Origin: Promerops cafer
Lineage: Eukaryota; Chordata; Aves; Passeriformes; Nectariniidae
Length of the DNA stretch: 64,000 nt
Reading direction: 5' to 3'
NCBI GenBank assembly: GCA_013398275.1
Contig: VZSE01014423.1
Span: forward strand, 62,001 to 126,000
In this document: one piece after another, positions 12,198-24,306 of the stretch
How positions within the stretch are numbered: the stretch's first letter is position 1
How the letters are laid out: the number at the start of each line of letters is the position of its first letter
Translations under genes and position numbers: made by a program
The notes under the pieces: model-generated
Database searches by the model: none
What the model was told of the DNA's origin: nothing
Seen by the model: only the letters and a program-made list of their open reading frames with translations

Positions 12198-15149
12198 GTG
12201 AGCTTTCTATGAGGTTCAGATGTTGGACAAATAGAGTATTTTACATGGTGGAAATACTGTGCCCACTCAGGAGGAGTAAGAAAAGGGTTAGGACCAGCTA
12301 AAGCTGTTCTTAAGTAATAGTAAAAATATGGTCCTAAAGGTATTCTTAATAAAAAAATGGTCAGCACCATGGACAAATACAGAAACGCTGTAACACTGAG
12401 GCATTACTTTCAGCATGCTTTGGGTATTTTCCCTCCTTTGTTTGCATAATTTAATGTACATTTCTACCTTTGAACAAGTCTTTAAGACAATAGTGTTACC
12501 TAGAAATGCTAGGAAAAAATAAGGTGATAATATGGATGCATTTTTTTAAAAATTGGCTTGAACTTTATTCTGTGTTGGAAGGAATCTGGTAATTCTGTGT
12601 GCCTGCATGAGTAGCATTAATGACCTCTTGGTTACATGGTTTCAAAGGGCTCTCAGAGGAGCTTCCATTTTTTAAGGTGACGTTTCTCAATGTAAGCTTA
12701 GGTGGTTGAGGGGAGATCAGAATTAACAAGACCAATTCCCAAATAGCTTTTTTCTATTTTTGGTTTTTGTAAGTTTTCTGAAATGCTCAGTTTATTCTTT
12801 GCTAGCACACAAAACTAGCAGTGTATTACCTCTATCCAAACAAAATTTTCATGTAATTTGCATCTTTTGAGTAGCATGTGAATACTAGGATGATTAAGAA
12901 GCATTTAAAGAAGAAAAATTAAATATTTGGCATATATTTTAAATTTAAAAATAGGTAACAGATGAATGACAGAATCTAAGAGGATTTCTCTAGAAGAGAA
13001 AAAGCTTGTAAATAGAGTAACATCTGCTTGAACGAGAAATGTAGGAAGTAGTGTTCATAATACTGTTAAGTTGGTTTTTTTTAGGTAAGAAAACATTATT
13101 TTCTCTCACTGGAGTGTGTGTGTTTGGTGGTTGCTGAACTCAAGCCTGTTCAATGATTCCATGTTTGTACCACATTTGAGGTGTGAATGATACATGTGTT
13201 AATGGCCAAAATACAATATTTTGGACAGGAAATTTTTGACACTCCTTACTTCCTGTCCTCCAAAAAGCATTTGGTCACTCTTTTGTGCCTTCCAGTTTTT
13301 ACCATGTTTGATGTAGACTGGTAAAGTCAAACCCATGAGTAACTGCTGAGGTGTAATAGGAAGCCCAGACACAGAGTGCAGTCTTGCATTAGCAGGAGAC
13401 TGAGGAGGAGTGGAGAGCCCAGGCTGGAAACGTGCTCGGGTTCCATGCTGGAGGTCACTCAGATGTGACACTGAAGATCTGCCACGGTCACAGGGCACAC
13501 TGTGTCACCCAAAGTGCTGCTGTGCATGCTGCCCTTGTAAGCCAGTGGCCATCTCTGGCAGCACTGTGGAGAGGTTGGGTTGGGGTCTTGCAGGGCTCTG
13601 CTGCTGCCTGCAGATGGAAGGAGGGTGTGAAGAGGGAGCTAATCTGGGAGTAGGAGCTCATGAATAAGGCACTGGTCAGCACTGAGGGTGGGAGAGTAGA
13701 CTTGCATTCTGAGGCACAAGTCAGAAGTTAAAGAGGAGCAGACTGCCTCAACCCTGGATTATTTTGGCTCCTGGCAGGGGAATGGTTGTGAGATCTAAGC
13801 TGGAAATTTAAAAAAGCTGAAGACTGCGCCAGGGTTAGAAACAGTGTAAAACCCCTGAGCCCTTTAAAGCTCATCTTTTACAGATCCAAGAGTCATCCAG
13901 AGACTGGGGGAAGGAGGGGAGTATGGCAGCTTTGTTTCTTCTGTTGGTTGCTGTGTCTTGGTAGGGGAGTTCATTTTTATTTTCTTTTTTCCCTATCTCC
14001 TCTTTTCCCATTTCCCTCTTAATTATGACCTAATGTCAGAATTCAGCCTAGAAAAAAGGTTTATGTCAGCTGTTAACTTAGGCTGCAGAGGAGACAGTGA
14101 CGTTCTGATTTGTTGTCACTAGCAGAGACCACTTCTTAAATTGATTTCTCCTGCAGTTTCTGATGCTGGTTTTCTTGAAATTTCTTTCAAAGTTGTATCT
14201 TTTTATGATTCTATAAACCTTTGGTGCACGTAACCTAGTAAATTGCAAACATATGTGTAGCAATTTATACTTGTTTACAGGCTTTATAAAAATTTCAGTA
14301 GCAAACTAGATTCAGGCTTTCAAAGATAAAGAAATGTACTAAAATTTTAATTAGCCACAGCTTCTAACTGCTAATTATGAATAATACTGATTTAATTAGA
14401 ATCTTTACTGATGGTCCATTTGAAACAAATGAAAAAACTGTACTGGACAGGGTTTTTTCGTGTTCTTAACTCTTTCTATACAGCTTTATCAAGAATTTAC
14501 GATTGTCATGCCTATATCTTTTTGGAAGTGGAGAACCTTTCTTACAAAAGGGCAGAGGAAATGGAGGCATTTGGTATTGTTGATTTGATACAAACTTGAA
14601 AAAATTTCTTGTTTTCAGAAGACTTTATATTAGAAAGGGGAATATGATCCAACAAAGACTTCTTACTCCTTTCTCTACAACTGTGTTAGGGTTTTCTTGC
14701 TGCTGTTGTTTTAATGGCTGAATGCCAGGCCTTATGCTCTTTGCTGAAATGGCAGTTCTAAGGCCAGCTCATGGATATATATGGTTTTTTTCTTTGTTAG
14801 CTATTCAGTGGATGTAAAGATAAGTTTTTCATATTTCAGTTACAAATAGAATCACTTGATTTCTCTGTTGTGGCTGTGCTGTAAGGCTGCACAGTGTGCT
14901 GTCCAGGCAGGCACTGCCACCAGCATGGGGATCCCTTCTTGCAGGGCAAAGGAGCAGATCTGCAATCTTCTTAAAATGCTCAAACGCAGAGAATGATGTG
15001 CATGGAATTCTGGTCTTCTGTGTTTTGACAATTACTGTCATTTCTGTGATACTGCTGTCCCCAGCACAGACTATGTTATGTGAGGGGTTTGACTATAAAC
15101 TCACACAGGTTGTGGAGAATAAAATACCTTGTGAAAATGCGTGCAAATG

Positions 15150-15484
15150 CTCTCCTCTCCTCTCNNNNNNNNNNNNNNNNNNNNNNNNNNNNNNNNNNNN
15201 NNNNNNNNNNNNNNNNNNNNNNNNNNNNNNNNNNNNNNNNNNNNNNNNNNNNNNNNNNNNNNNNNNNNNNNNNNNNNNNNNNNNNNNNNNNNNNNNNNNN
15301 NNNNNNNNNNNNNNNNNNNNNNNNNNNNNNNNNNNNNNNNNNNNNNNNNNNNNNNNNNNNNNNNNNNNNNNNNNNNNNNNNNNNNNNNNNNNNNNNNNNN
15401 NNNNNNNNNNNNNNNNNNNNNNNNNNNNNNNNNNNNNNNNNNNNNNNNNNNNNNNNNNNNNNNNNNNNNNNNCTCTCCTCTCCC
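15150..15484. repeat. CTCTC/TCTCC pentamer microsatellite interrupted by gap
   Basis: Both edges of the N run show the same unit: TCTCCTCTCCTCTC on the left and CTCTCCTCTCCC on the right. The missing bases therefore probably contain more of this pyrimidine-only pentamer repeat. Its true length is unknown, because the N count need not equal the real size. It lies inside a NEK7 intron. Confidence 0.8.
15165..15472. other. Assembly gap (308 Ns)
   Basis: A continuous run of N, bounded on both sides by the pentamer repeat. Open frames crossing it are artefacts. It does not touch any coding exon. Confidence 0.99.
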
Positions 15485-15937
15485 ATACGGGTCTCTAACG
15501 CAGTAGAGGGTGTGCTGAGGTGGTAGTTTGCAGCCCCATTCTGTGAACAGAGTAAACTCAACTTAGATACCCAACCATACTCAGAACCTGCACCCTCAGT
15601 GTACAGTAAGGCTGGCAGGGAAATCTGCAGCTGAGTCATTGCAGTCATCAAGGAATCTGTGTTAAAATAGCTCTTGTATTTTATGTACAGAAACATGAGA
15701 TCTCGTACAGTAGTTTGAAAGCTTTGAAAAGAAAGTTTTGAAGAGAAATTATTGTGTTGTTATAAAATAACTCAAGATATTTATAGATTGACTTCTGGAG
15801 AAGGACTGTTTGCACATTGTGGGCTAGGTTGCAGAGTTACTTTGGATAAGTGCAGTATTTTGGGTCCTGGCATTGAAGATGAGCCCTTGACTTAGACATC
15901 TCCTACAGCTATATTAGATAAGTACAAAACCTGAACA

Positions 15938-15975
15938 TTATAGAATCAGTAGGGTTGGAAAGGACCTCGAAGCTG
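15938..15975 (-). mobile_element. CR1 LINE 3'-tail remnant
   Basis: About 38 bp read TATAGAATCAGTAGGGTTGG followed by AAAGGACCTCGAAG, which matches the reverse complement of the conserved 3' end of avian CR1 elements (terminal ATTCTATG-type repeat and the short adjoining stem). The element points to the minus strand. The remainder is eroded or was never copied; CR1s are usually 5' truncated. Confidence 0.7.
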
Positions 15976-16306
15976 CTTGTTTGTGATGTGGTTTGTCTTC
16001 AGCATCCACGTTCATCTTGTTAAGCATGTTGTATTGAACTCTATGTTACAAAATTGCTGTGGTCTTATGGACACCGTCATTCATAAACTATGTCTTTTGG
16101 TTATTGAAATTTGGCCTCTTTAGCCCCCTTCCTGAATTCTGATAGTTATGTATGCCAGTACATGAAATATCAGTAATGATTATGTGGCCAGTTTTAAAAC
16201 TGTGGTCTGTTAAACCTGTTCTGAATGAACCACTACATTGTTTTCTATAAGTAGATTTAACATTTACCAGGCAGATTTTTCTCCCAGCCTAAAAATGCTT
16301 GATAGC

Positions 16307-16342
16307 TTTTAGAGCTAGTAACTATTTTAGAACTAGTAACTA
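16307..16342. repeat. 18-bp tandem duplication
   Basis: TTTTAGAGCTAGTAACTA at 16307-16324 is followed directly by TTTTAGAACTAGTAACTA at 16325-16342, with one difference. It is probably a replication-slippage duplication in a NEK7 intron. Confidence 0.85.
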
Positions 16343-19300
16343 TATTGGAGCAACTTACTGTATTTCATTCCACTCCTTGATGCGCTCATTTGACTTTACT
16401 CAGATGCACTGTGAGTTATGTTTATCCAGGTAGTAAGATGGACTGTTGATATCATAACTCCCTTTTCTGTGTTAGATTCTTTGCCTCTGATCCTTCAAAT
16501 CAGCTCCCTGCTCTGTATTAAGCACCATTTCCGTTATGTCCGTTCCCTCTGCCAGTAACAGGAGGCTTGCATAAAGAATCAACACTTTCTGGATCTACAG
16601 CATCTTCAAAGGGAGGGAGTTCCAGAGCAGCAGCAGATTCTGAGACACTGTATTTGACACAGACCATTTTCAAGGAGTTTACTGTTCAGACTTGCAGGTT
16701 ATCACAGGTCTGCAAATACGGCGAGCAGAACACTGAAGTTACTGATTTTGTTCTTAGAAATGTAGGCACCTCAATGATTTAGCTCATTTTCTTGTATTAT
16801 CCCACTTCTGTGTCTTCAGATGAGTAAAGGAAGTCAGGAAGTTGCATATCTCTATACTACTGGGATGCTGTATTTCACTTAACAGAAAAAAAAAATCCAG
16901 GGAGGAAATATAACATATAATCACATAATATATAATCACACTGGTAGTTGCTTACCAGAAGCACAGATATGTCTTGAGAGTGCTCACTGTGTTAAAAGGA
17001 TCATTGCAATGCTTTCAGTAGTTCCTGAATGTCAGAATAATGAATCTTTAGTGTCATGTTCTGTTAAAAACAGTTTACAAGTAGTAATGATGTCTGAATG
17101 TTCAGGTTGTTTGTGTGATTCCATGAGTAACATAACTAATTTCAATTCCTTTCACTACTTGGTCACCGGGGGCTTCAGGTTGTGTTTCAGTGAAGGTGTT
17201 ACACTAGGCTAAACGCTGTGAAATGGTAACATTTGTTCTTGCTTTTCACTCTCATCAATCTTTCACGGTCATATCAGACCTCTAATGTATCAGCAGGCTT
17301 CCCAGAGCTACTGGTTAAAATTACCTTTGCTTTTGGTAGACTATGAACCTTCAAACCTCAGTGTTTTCAGCTGCCCCCTGTGGATTCTGTGAAGCCTCTT
17401 TCTGGCACATTACTCACTGCCAGCCACTTGTGTGATAGCTCAGAGCAGCAGAGGCACTGCTGCTGTAGCCAGTGAACAACCACATTACTATTAAACTTAT
17501 TTCTGTTGTTAGATGAATTCTGCCAACAAAGCATCAGAATATATTAAACCAGTGCTTTAATTAATGGATACAAAATGCAGCTGAAATTTTTCAGAGGCGT
17601 CCAAGCTCACAAGTCCTTGGGGTGTTAAAAAAAATTCAAGAGGAAAATAAAACAATAAGATAAGAAAAAATACGAAACCCATGTCATTCCAAATGTTTAG
17701 TTGCAATTCTAATCTTAAGATATCTGTCATTAAATGCCCATTAAAGTACTGATGTTGATACATTTAGAAAACAGAGTTGCTTCTGGGTGTTATTTTGGCA
17801 TTGTGGTCTACCCATCTGCTTGCCTATTGTTTCACAGGGAAAAGGCTATTTTCTGGCGTGGGTGAATGCAGCCATGCAGTGAGAGTGAGTGTCTCCCACA
17901 GTACTCTGCTGAGCTGCCTTTCCCCAGCCTTTCCCCTGGGAGCTGCTGCCGTTCGCGGCCCCGGTTCCGAGCTGCGCTGGGGGCCGGGGCTGTGGCGCTC
18001 TCTGCCTTCCCTTCCCAGGGCTGGAAATCTCCCCCAGGATGTGCAGGGGGCCACATCCATTGGAGGATACCACACGGGGACCTCTGTCTTTGCCTGTCTG
18101 TTACAGATGCAGTTTATGTGGGTTTTCAGCGTTGTTTGCCAAGGAGCAGATCAGGTGCAATTATAGGGTTACCCTGAGATAGGTGGTTGTGAGTTTCCCT
18201 ATCTGAGCTGGGCCCTTCAAGTAGAAAAGTAATTCTCCCTCCTCCTTACTCCCTAAGAATGTATGACATAGTTTGACATGCAGCATTTCTTAAAGATAGC
18301 GGGCATTGTCAAAACAAAACCCTTAACTTTTGGAAATTTTTAGAGTAAAATTATCTGTCTGATTACTTAAAGCTATTTAACCTGATTATTCAGATGTGGA
18401 AATACTTATATATTCACTGTATCTCTGTTTTCAGTATTCATACAGAGATCAATTGTGAATTAGCTATATTCAGAAGAGCAGAAGTGAAACCAGATCCTTG
18501 TGTTATAGTAATATGTGAGGTTCATACCACAAAGTACAAAAATGAAAAATTGCTGATTTTAATCACTGATGGTGTTGCAAGATGTTTGGTTTCAAAATAA
18601 AATCAACTTGAATTGACAGAAATCAGCTGGTTTTCATCATTGGGATTCAGTGCTTAAGAAAATATTGAAACAGAATTGAAATAAAAATCTGTATAGATCT
18701 GACTTTTTTTTGTTGTTAGGCAGTCATTTTGGGGGATACAGGGAGAAAGTTCAGAAACAATGCACTAAAATTGCCACTGCCATTATTTTCTGTAACTTCT
18801 TTTTCTTATTGCTCTGTCATACATGAAACCATCACTCAGCTACTTCTTTGTAATGGCATTTTTTATTGAGCTGAAACATCTCTCAGTATTTCTCTCTTCC
18901 AAGTAACTTATGACACAGATGGGTAGGGTTTGATTAAAATCAAGAGGAGACATGTTCTGGAGTATCCAACATAAATTTACTCTGGGACAGTCCTAATAAA
19001 TGCTGCTTTTCAAGAGGAGACGTTTCCAGGGCGCACAACTCTGAGGCAGGATTAAGCTGGGACAGGCACAGGTTTGGGAGCTGAAAAGCCCTTGTGGAAT
19101 TTAGTGCTGCAGCTGATGGCTGAGTAGCCCTGAGGAACCTCAGCTTCTGCTGGGCTCACTGCTTTTCCTGCCCTCATCTCTGAAGGGGCTGAATCTCAGG
19201 CTCAGTTTTAATTTCAGCTGTTTAAAGTAGCCATGTTTTTTAGTTTAAAACTAGCTTTTTCAGATTTATATGTTCTCAAAGGAAGAGCAGAACTTAAAAA

Positions 19301-19685
19301 ACAAAAAATTCAGTCTGTGGTAGAGAATTTCTAGCTGTTGTTTCTAGCCACAGTGATAACAGTTTGGAAAAGTAGCAGGGATGTGTGTGTAGTACGTTCC
19401 CTTCGTTCTCTTCGGGAGAAACAAATTACTTATGAGGTTCCTTAGAAGCAAAATTTGGAAATGTTCTACAGCTGCATAGCTCTGGTAATGAGGTATGAGC
19501 AGTGAAAATAAAGCTGCATTGGATGAAATAGGTACTAATTCATGTATTTTTTTGTCCTAAGTATGAGTTGAAGTTTTAAGTGTAGCTAAATGAGAAAGAT
19601 GAAAAATATTCTTCTACCAGGAAAACTGTAATTTTACTACTGCATAACAGATTTTCATTCACAAATACTTGTGGTTCTTTTGCAG

Positions 19686-19780
19686 TTGGTACACCTTATT
19701 ATATGTCTCCAGAGAGAATACATGAAAATGGTTACAACTTCAAGTCTGACATCTGGTCTCTAGGCTGTCTGCTGTATGAG
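19686..19780 (+). CDS. NEK7: NEK7 coding exon: Val197-Glu228 (P+1 loop, SPE, helix F)
   Basis: This 95-nt exon enters in phase 1 and leaves in phase 0. It completes Val197 and reads GTPYYMSPER, then IHENGYNFKS, then DIWSLGCLLYE. It contains the P+1 loop GTPYYMSPE, whose SPE at 204-206 is the NEK form of the APE motif that anchors the activation segment, and the helix F DIWSLG motif with Asp218. All residues are those expected for an active kinase. The acceptor follows GTTCTTTTGCAG and the donor is GTAATA at 19781. The exon begins straight after Ser195-Leu196 of the previous exon, with no missing residues. Confidence 0.96.
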
Positions 19781-21194
19781 GTAATAGTGATATATACAGT
19801 GAACTTAATAACACTCTTGTCCTTCCCCCTTCCCCTGCTCCCCTCCCTTTACATAACTTAAGCATGTGAAATACTTTTGTGTTTTACTTCAAGTTGCCTT
19901 TAACTGAGCTTGCTACAAAGATTTTGCAGCAATTTCTTGAAGATTGAGCATGACTGAAGGATTAGTAAATGAATAATAGCAAGCACATGTAAAATTGTTC
20001 TAGGTGTTTTCATGGCCTATGCTGGTTATATGATTTTATTAATAAATGCATTGAGAAGTAGTAGGACTGATTTGAATATATAAGTAATGCTTTCAAAAAT
20101 TGCAATATAGTTATTTTAATACAAATTTCTTATTTTTGTAAATACTCTAAACCTAAGTAAAATGATGAAAAAGGTTTACTGTACTTAGTGCTGCTAGCTT
20201 GGATGAATTCTCAATTTAGTAACTTCTGCTGCACACACATGTAATTTTTCTGTTCTTCTCCTGTCATGGTTAAACTTCAATTTTTTAGTTTCTCTATTGG
20301 TATAGTTGAGATTGGTAGGTGACACATAATTTTAAATAATACTGTATTTTGAGAAAATAAAGGTACAGGGCACATTGAAATGGAGGCAAATGAATGTGTG
20401 AAGAACAGGTAGGCTTCTAAAACAAATACATTTTCCAAATTCTTTGTGTATCATTTCTTGATTAGAAGAATAAACACTTGTGTTGAACGATGCCGGGGAA
20501 AAAAAAGGTTCCATCAGCAATGGCAGTGATGTTCCAGGTAGAAATATACTCAAGTCATTTTTTGTTTACCTACAAGCCACCTGCCTCAGTGGGTCAGCAG
20601 AACTCATTTAACAAATACTCAGCAGTATCAGAACCTCCTTGTTTATTTTAGGATTGTGTAGAAGACATTGGCAGCCTGTTGAGGTTGGATGTTACTGCTA
20701 GGTGAATCATCTCCAGTAATACTTGTTTACTTTCTATCACTGACGTGTTGCTTTGAATATTAAAAGGACAAATAGCTGTATTGCAAGTCTGCAAGTTTAC
20801 AGATGTGTGTATAGCTGTTGCTTTAAATCTTGGGGATCATTCAAGGAAGGAGGTCCAGCTGACAGCAAGTATTTAGAAGTTTGAATCCTGAACTAAAACT
20901 TAATCCTGTATTGGGATTCCTCAGTACTGACCATGGCAGCTGCCTTGAATTTCAGTGCTCTGCTTTACACACCTGTGCAAGCCCTAAGACAGCATAAAGG
21001 TAGATGAGCATTTTTCAGTATTAATATTTCTTTGCCCCTCATTGGTTTACTTGAGGATTTTTTAAATCTGGAAACAAAAAAATAAAACCTTTGAATTACT
21101 ATTATATAAAATCCCCACAGTTTAAGGTTAATTTTTCTTTTATGTTATATGAGATTAAATTGCTGGATATAAATCAGTAGTACTTTTCTAAAGA

Positions 21195-21271
21195 TTTTTT
21201 TTAAGCTTGCTGCTTTAATGTTGGTAGAGTATATATATTTTTTTAAGCTTGCTGCCTTAATGCTGGTAGAG
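21195..21271. repeat. Imperfect tandem duplication, period about 42 bp
   Basis: Two copies of a T-run plus AAGCTTGCTGC..TTAATG.TGGTAGAG unit occur at 21195-21229 and 21238-21271, separated by an AT-only spacer. They differ by two substitutions and T-run length. This is a local duplication in an intron with no coding meaning. Confidence 0.85.
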
Positions 21272-22260
21272 ATAATCCCAAAATACCTAAATAACTCAGT
21301 TCCATTGATTAACTCAGCATCTTGAAATACCATTCTCCTTTGATTTATTTTAGAGGTTGTATCAGGATATTATTTAAGATGATACGGGGTAGTATTTGTT
21401 TTCCTCATTGCAAGAATAAAATAACTATTAGGACTCTTGTTGCTGATATATAGCTACAGTATTGGGCATTGTGTTCTACTATAGCTTTTAATTTCTTTTA
21501 GAAGTGCATTTAGTTGATTCTGCAACATACCAGATATTTGTGCTGGGTTTTCTTGTTTTGTTCTTGGAAGTTTATCTTGAGCATTTATCTGTAATTTTGA
21601 AATTTCAGCTATAGCAAATTCAAAATACATGCTCAGCATTTTTCTCACTTAGCATTTTTTCTTAATTATTGGAAAGTGGTTACTTAAGGTTCTTCAAGTC
21701 TTGTGTGGACTAATGAGTGGTGTTTTTTAATCTGTGCAGTTTTGTGCTGGGTGTCTTTCTGTGATTTGTCTCTTGCCTGCATTTTAGCATGTTTTATTGT
21801 GTTGATTTCATGGTGATGTGTGTTCATATGTACTCTGGATTGTCTCCAGCTTAATTGGAAAAAGCTGTGGCAAGTTTATCACATCTCAGTAAATGCTTAA
21901 TTGCCACTGAACTCTTCAGTTACATTTTAATTTAGGTTTAAACTAACTTGTTTTTAAAAATTATTATTTCTAGTGTATATAGCAATCTATTATTCAGTGC
22001 TGTGTGGCCAATAAGATTTTGCAGAAGTATGTTTTAAAGTCTGAATTTTTTAGAGCCCCAGGTATTTCTGAAACCTCAAAAACACTACCAGTGGAGTTTT
22101 AATTGATATGCAACAAAGTAGACTTTACTAATTAAAATCAAGATGCTGTGCTTTTGCTACATGGACCTTTACATGGAAAAGTAGGTCTTACACATTTCCT
22201 TTTATTGTTCATCGTAGCAATTGCATCCTTACAGGGTTGTAGGTTGGTGGCTTACAGTTC

Positions 22261-22308
22261 AAAAAAAAAAAAAAAAAAAAGAAAGGGAAAAAAAAAAGAG
22301 AGAGAGCG
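22261..22308 (+). repeat. Poly(A) and purine low-complexity tract
   Basis: Twenty consecutive A residues at 22261-22280 are followed by GAAAGGG, another A run and an AGAGAGAG stretch. All bases are purines. It could be the tail of an old retroposed sequence inserted in the + orientation, but I recognise no body upstream. Open frames spanning it are low-complexity artefacts. Confidence 0.8.
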
Positions 22309-22762
22309 AGCTGCCACCAGCCCTGAAGACAGACAGTGGGCTTTCGTCCCTCAGACACCCCCAGAATACTAATCAGCAAAGTCAGACCCTGGAGGTCAGG
22401 GAGCAAGTCAATCATTCCAGCGATCGTCTCAGTGTGGAGGATCAAATTAGCCTGAAAAATTCAGCTGCTGGGAGGAGAGGGCGAGCAGCTGTCAGGGGCA
22501 GCAGCGAGATGCACTAATGAACCAGATGAATAGTGCAAAAGCTTGAAAATAAAAACAGGACAGTTGACATTTTTCATCTGTCAAAGCAGGAGATGCATGA
22601 AAATATAGTATTCCTGTTTTAACTCCTTAGGGGACATTCAGAATTTTTTTAACACTCGGCAGCATTCAAACAAAAGTACTTTTTAATGAACACCTAGAGT
22701 ATGAAAATGAGTATCTGTGCATTTATTTGGAATTTCTGCATGCGTACAGACCCAGCAGTTGA

Positions 22763-22805
22763 TTTTTCTTCTTTTCTTTTTTTTTTTTCCTTCTTTTCTT
22801 TTTTT
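22763..22805. repeat. Pyrimidine-rich (T/C) low-complexity tract
   Basis: About 40 bases of T runs with scattered C, almost no purines, within a NEK7 intron. It is far from the acceptor at 24192, so it is not that intron's polypyrimidine tract. Confidence 0.75.
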
Positions 22806-24192
22806 GGTCCTCAGCTTGCATTTTTAACATTCTTTTTAAGGTAAGACACAATGTCATGTAAATACAAAAATTAACATTATCTCATAGTAATACAGATTGG
22901 GAGGAGTGTAGGATGGAACTGTAGCATGATACTTGTTTTGGGAGCTTTAAAATTTTTATTCTTACTCGAAGGTAATATGAGAAAGTACTGAACTATTTGA
23001 GAGGAAATTAATGAGACATAAAACAAGTGGAATGGAATTTTGGTAATTCTTTTCATACATTTCCCCCAGTGATATTGATGCTTAGACATGAAAGAGTTAA
23101 ACTTCTATCTGGAAGACCACAAGACAGATGAGAGCCATTTTCAGCTTGTCCTGTCCCTGCTGAAGCTCACTGAGTAGCACAGCATGGACTAGCGTGTTTC
23201 ACACACACTCTGCCTGTCTGGGGAATGTACACATTGTCCTTCCAAAATCAAACTTATTAGCACATGTAGAAAAGGGTGACTGACTTTGGGGCAGCTCTGC
23301 ACTCAGAGCAGCATTCGTGCTGCTGCAGTTAAAAGATTTCTTAGGCTTTGAACAGAATGGGGAGATTTTAAATGAATTTTTAAATTTCTAATCCAGCTAG
23401 CCATAGCATTTGTTTCCATCTCAAATGTCAAGTTGTAACATTGTCGGGAAATAAAGGCTAGGTTTATTAATGCTGGTTTTAAGCTGATCAATTATATAAG
23501 TGCTCTGCAACAGATTTTCTTGGTTTTATATTGTAATTGTAAATCATTGCCATAAGTGCTGGTTCTGTGCTTCTGATGGAAGTTCGGGTATTTTTTTTAG
23601 GTATTTTTGAATAACATCCTGGATTACAAAGTTTTTGGGTCTGAGATTTTGGAAGTATAGATGATAGCTTTTTCTTGCTTTCAAAACCCCCAATTATACT
23701 GAAGTCTAATGTCATGGCTGTGGAAGGTTACAAAATCTGCTACCACTATCTAGTGTTGCCTACACAATGCATTGCTTTAGGTTAGATCATTTGTTCCTGT
23801 AAGTTACGTGTTTTCTTACAAAATGTCTTCTGAGGAAAGGTACAGGTTTGGGTTTTTTTGGTGTCCCTTATGGTTCAAGGACCCTCCACTCTCAGCAATA
23901 TCGTAAACTACTGAATTTCCCCTCATAGTCTGTTAATAAAACCCTAACAGTGTGCAATTCAGATATTGCCCTGTAAGGATTGTGACAGCTATGATTGTAT
24001 GACATAGAGTAAGTACATACGGTGGTCACAGGAATAGTTTTGGAACTTCTGTTATTATCACTGCAGGGCTCTCTCTAAGCAGAGCATTGAGAGTCATTAA
24101 GAATCACTTTTGATTTGTTACTATTACAGATTTTATGATAAAATAGCTTTACTTAAAAACACAAAAGAAAACTGTACATTTTCTTTAAACAG

Positions 24193-24306
24193 ATGGCTGC
24201 ACTGCAGAGTCCCTTTTATGGTGATAAAATGAACTTGTACTCTCTGTGCAAGAAGATAGAACAGTGTGACTACCCACCTCTCCCTTCAGATCACTATTCA
24301 GAGGAA
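24193..24306 (+). CDS. NEK7: NEK7 coding exon: Met229-Glu266 (C-lobe)
   Basis: This 114-nt phase-0 exon encodes 38 residues beginning MAALQSPFYGDKMN, then LYSLCKKIEQCD, and ending YPPLPSDHYSEE. This is the helix F-G region of the kinase C-lobe. Cys253 and the acidic residues Asp261, Glu265 and Glu266 are present; the acidic cluster is reported at the NLRP3 NACHT interface in mammalian NEK7. The sequence favours NEK7 over NEK6 (SLCKKIE and SDHYSEE). The acceptor is TTTAAACAG ending at 24192 and the donor is GTAAGT at 24307, the strongest donor in the visible gene. Confidence 0.96.

Larger units (their letters stand above)
12198..19685 (+). other. NEK7: NEK7 intron, 7,488 bp, with assembly gap
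   Basis: GT-AG, phase 1, ending GGTTCTTTTGCAG. It contains the 308-base N gap in a pyrimidine pentamer repeat (15165-15472), a short CR1 tail remnant (about 15938-15975), an 18-bp tandem duplication (16307-16342) and an isolated CpG-dense patch at about 17945-18000 (roughly eight CpGs in under 60 bp). Open frames at 17777-18177 on both strands come from that GC-rich patch and have no recognisable domain. I see no exon in this interval; the protein reads directly from Leu196 to Val197-Gly198 across it. Confidence 0.85.
19781..24192 (+). other. NEK7: NEK7 intron, 4,412 bp
   Basis: GT-AG, phase 0, ending TTTCTTTAAACAG. It is AT-rich. It contains a 42-bp period tandem duplication (21195-21271), a poly(A)/purine tract (22261-22308), a pyrimidine tract (about 22763-22805) and, just 3' of the purine tract, a moderately GC-rich segment (about 22310-22600) with an inverted pair TTGACA-N9-TGTCAA. 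No exon or RNA gene is recognised. Confidence 0.85.

Noticed and set aside
12107..12301. 64-codon frame presented as a free-standing gene
   Set aside because: Its first 30 codons are the NEK7 exon; the rest is read-through past the GTGAGC donor at 12198.
14896..15696. Open frames of up to 206 codons across the N run
   Set aside because: Most of their length is unknown bases, so they are artefacts of the gap.
22148..22517. Lys/Glu-rich frames across the A/G tract
   Set aside because: They are low-complexity translation of a poly(A) and purine repeat.
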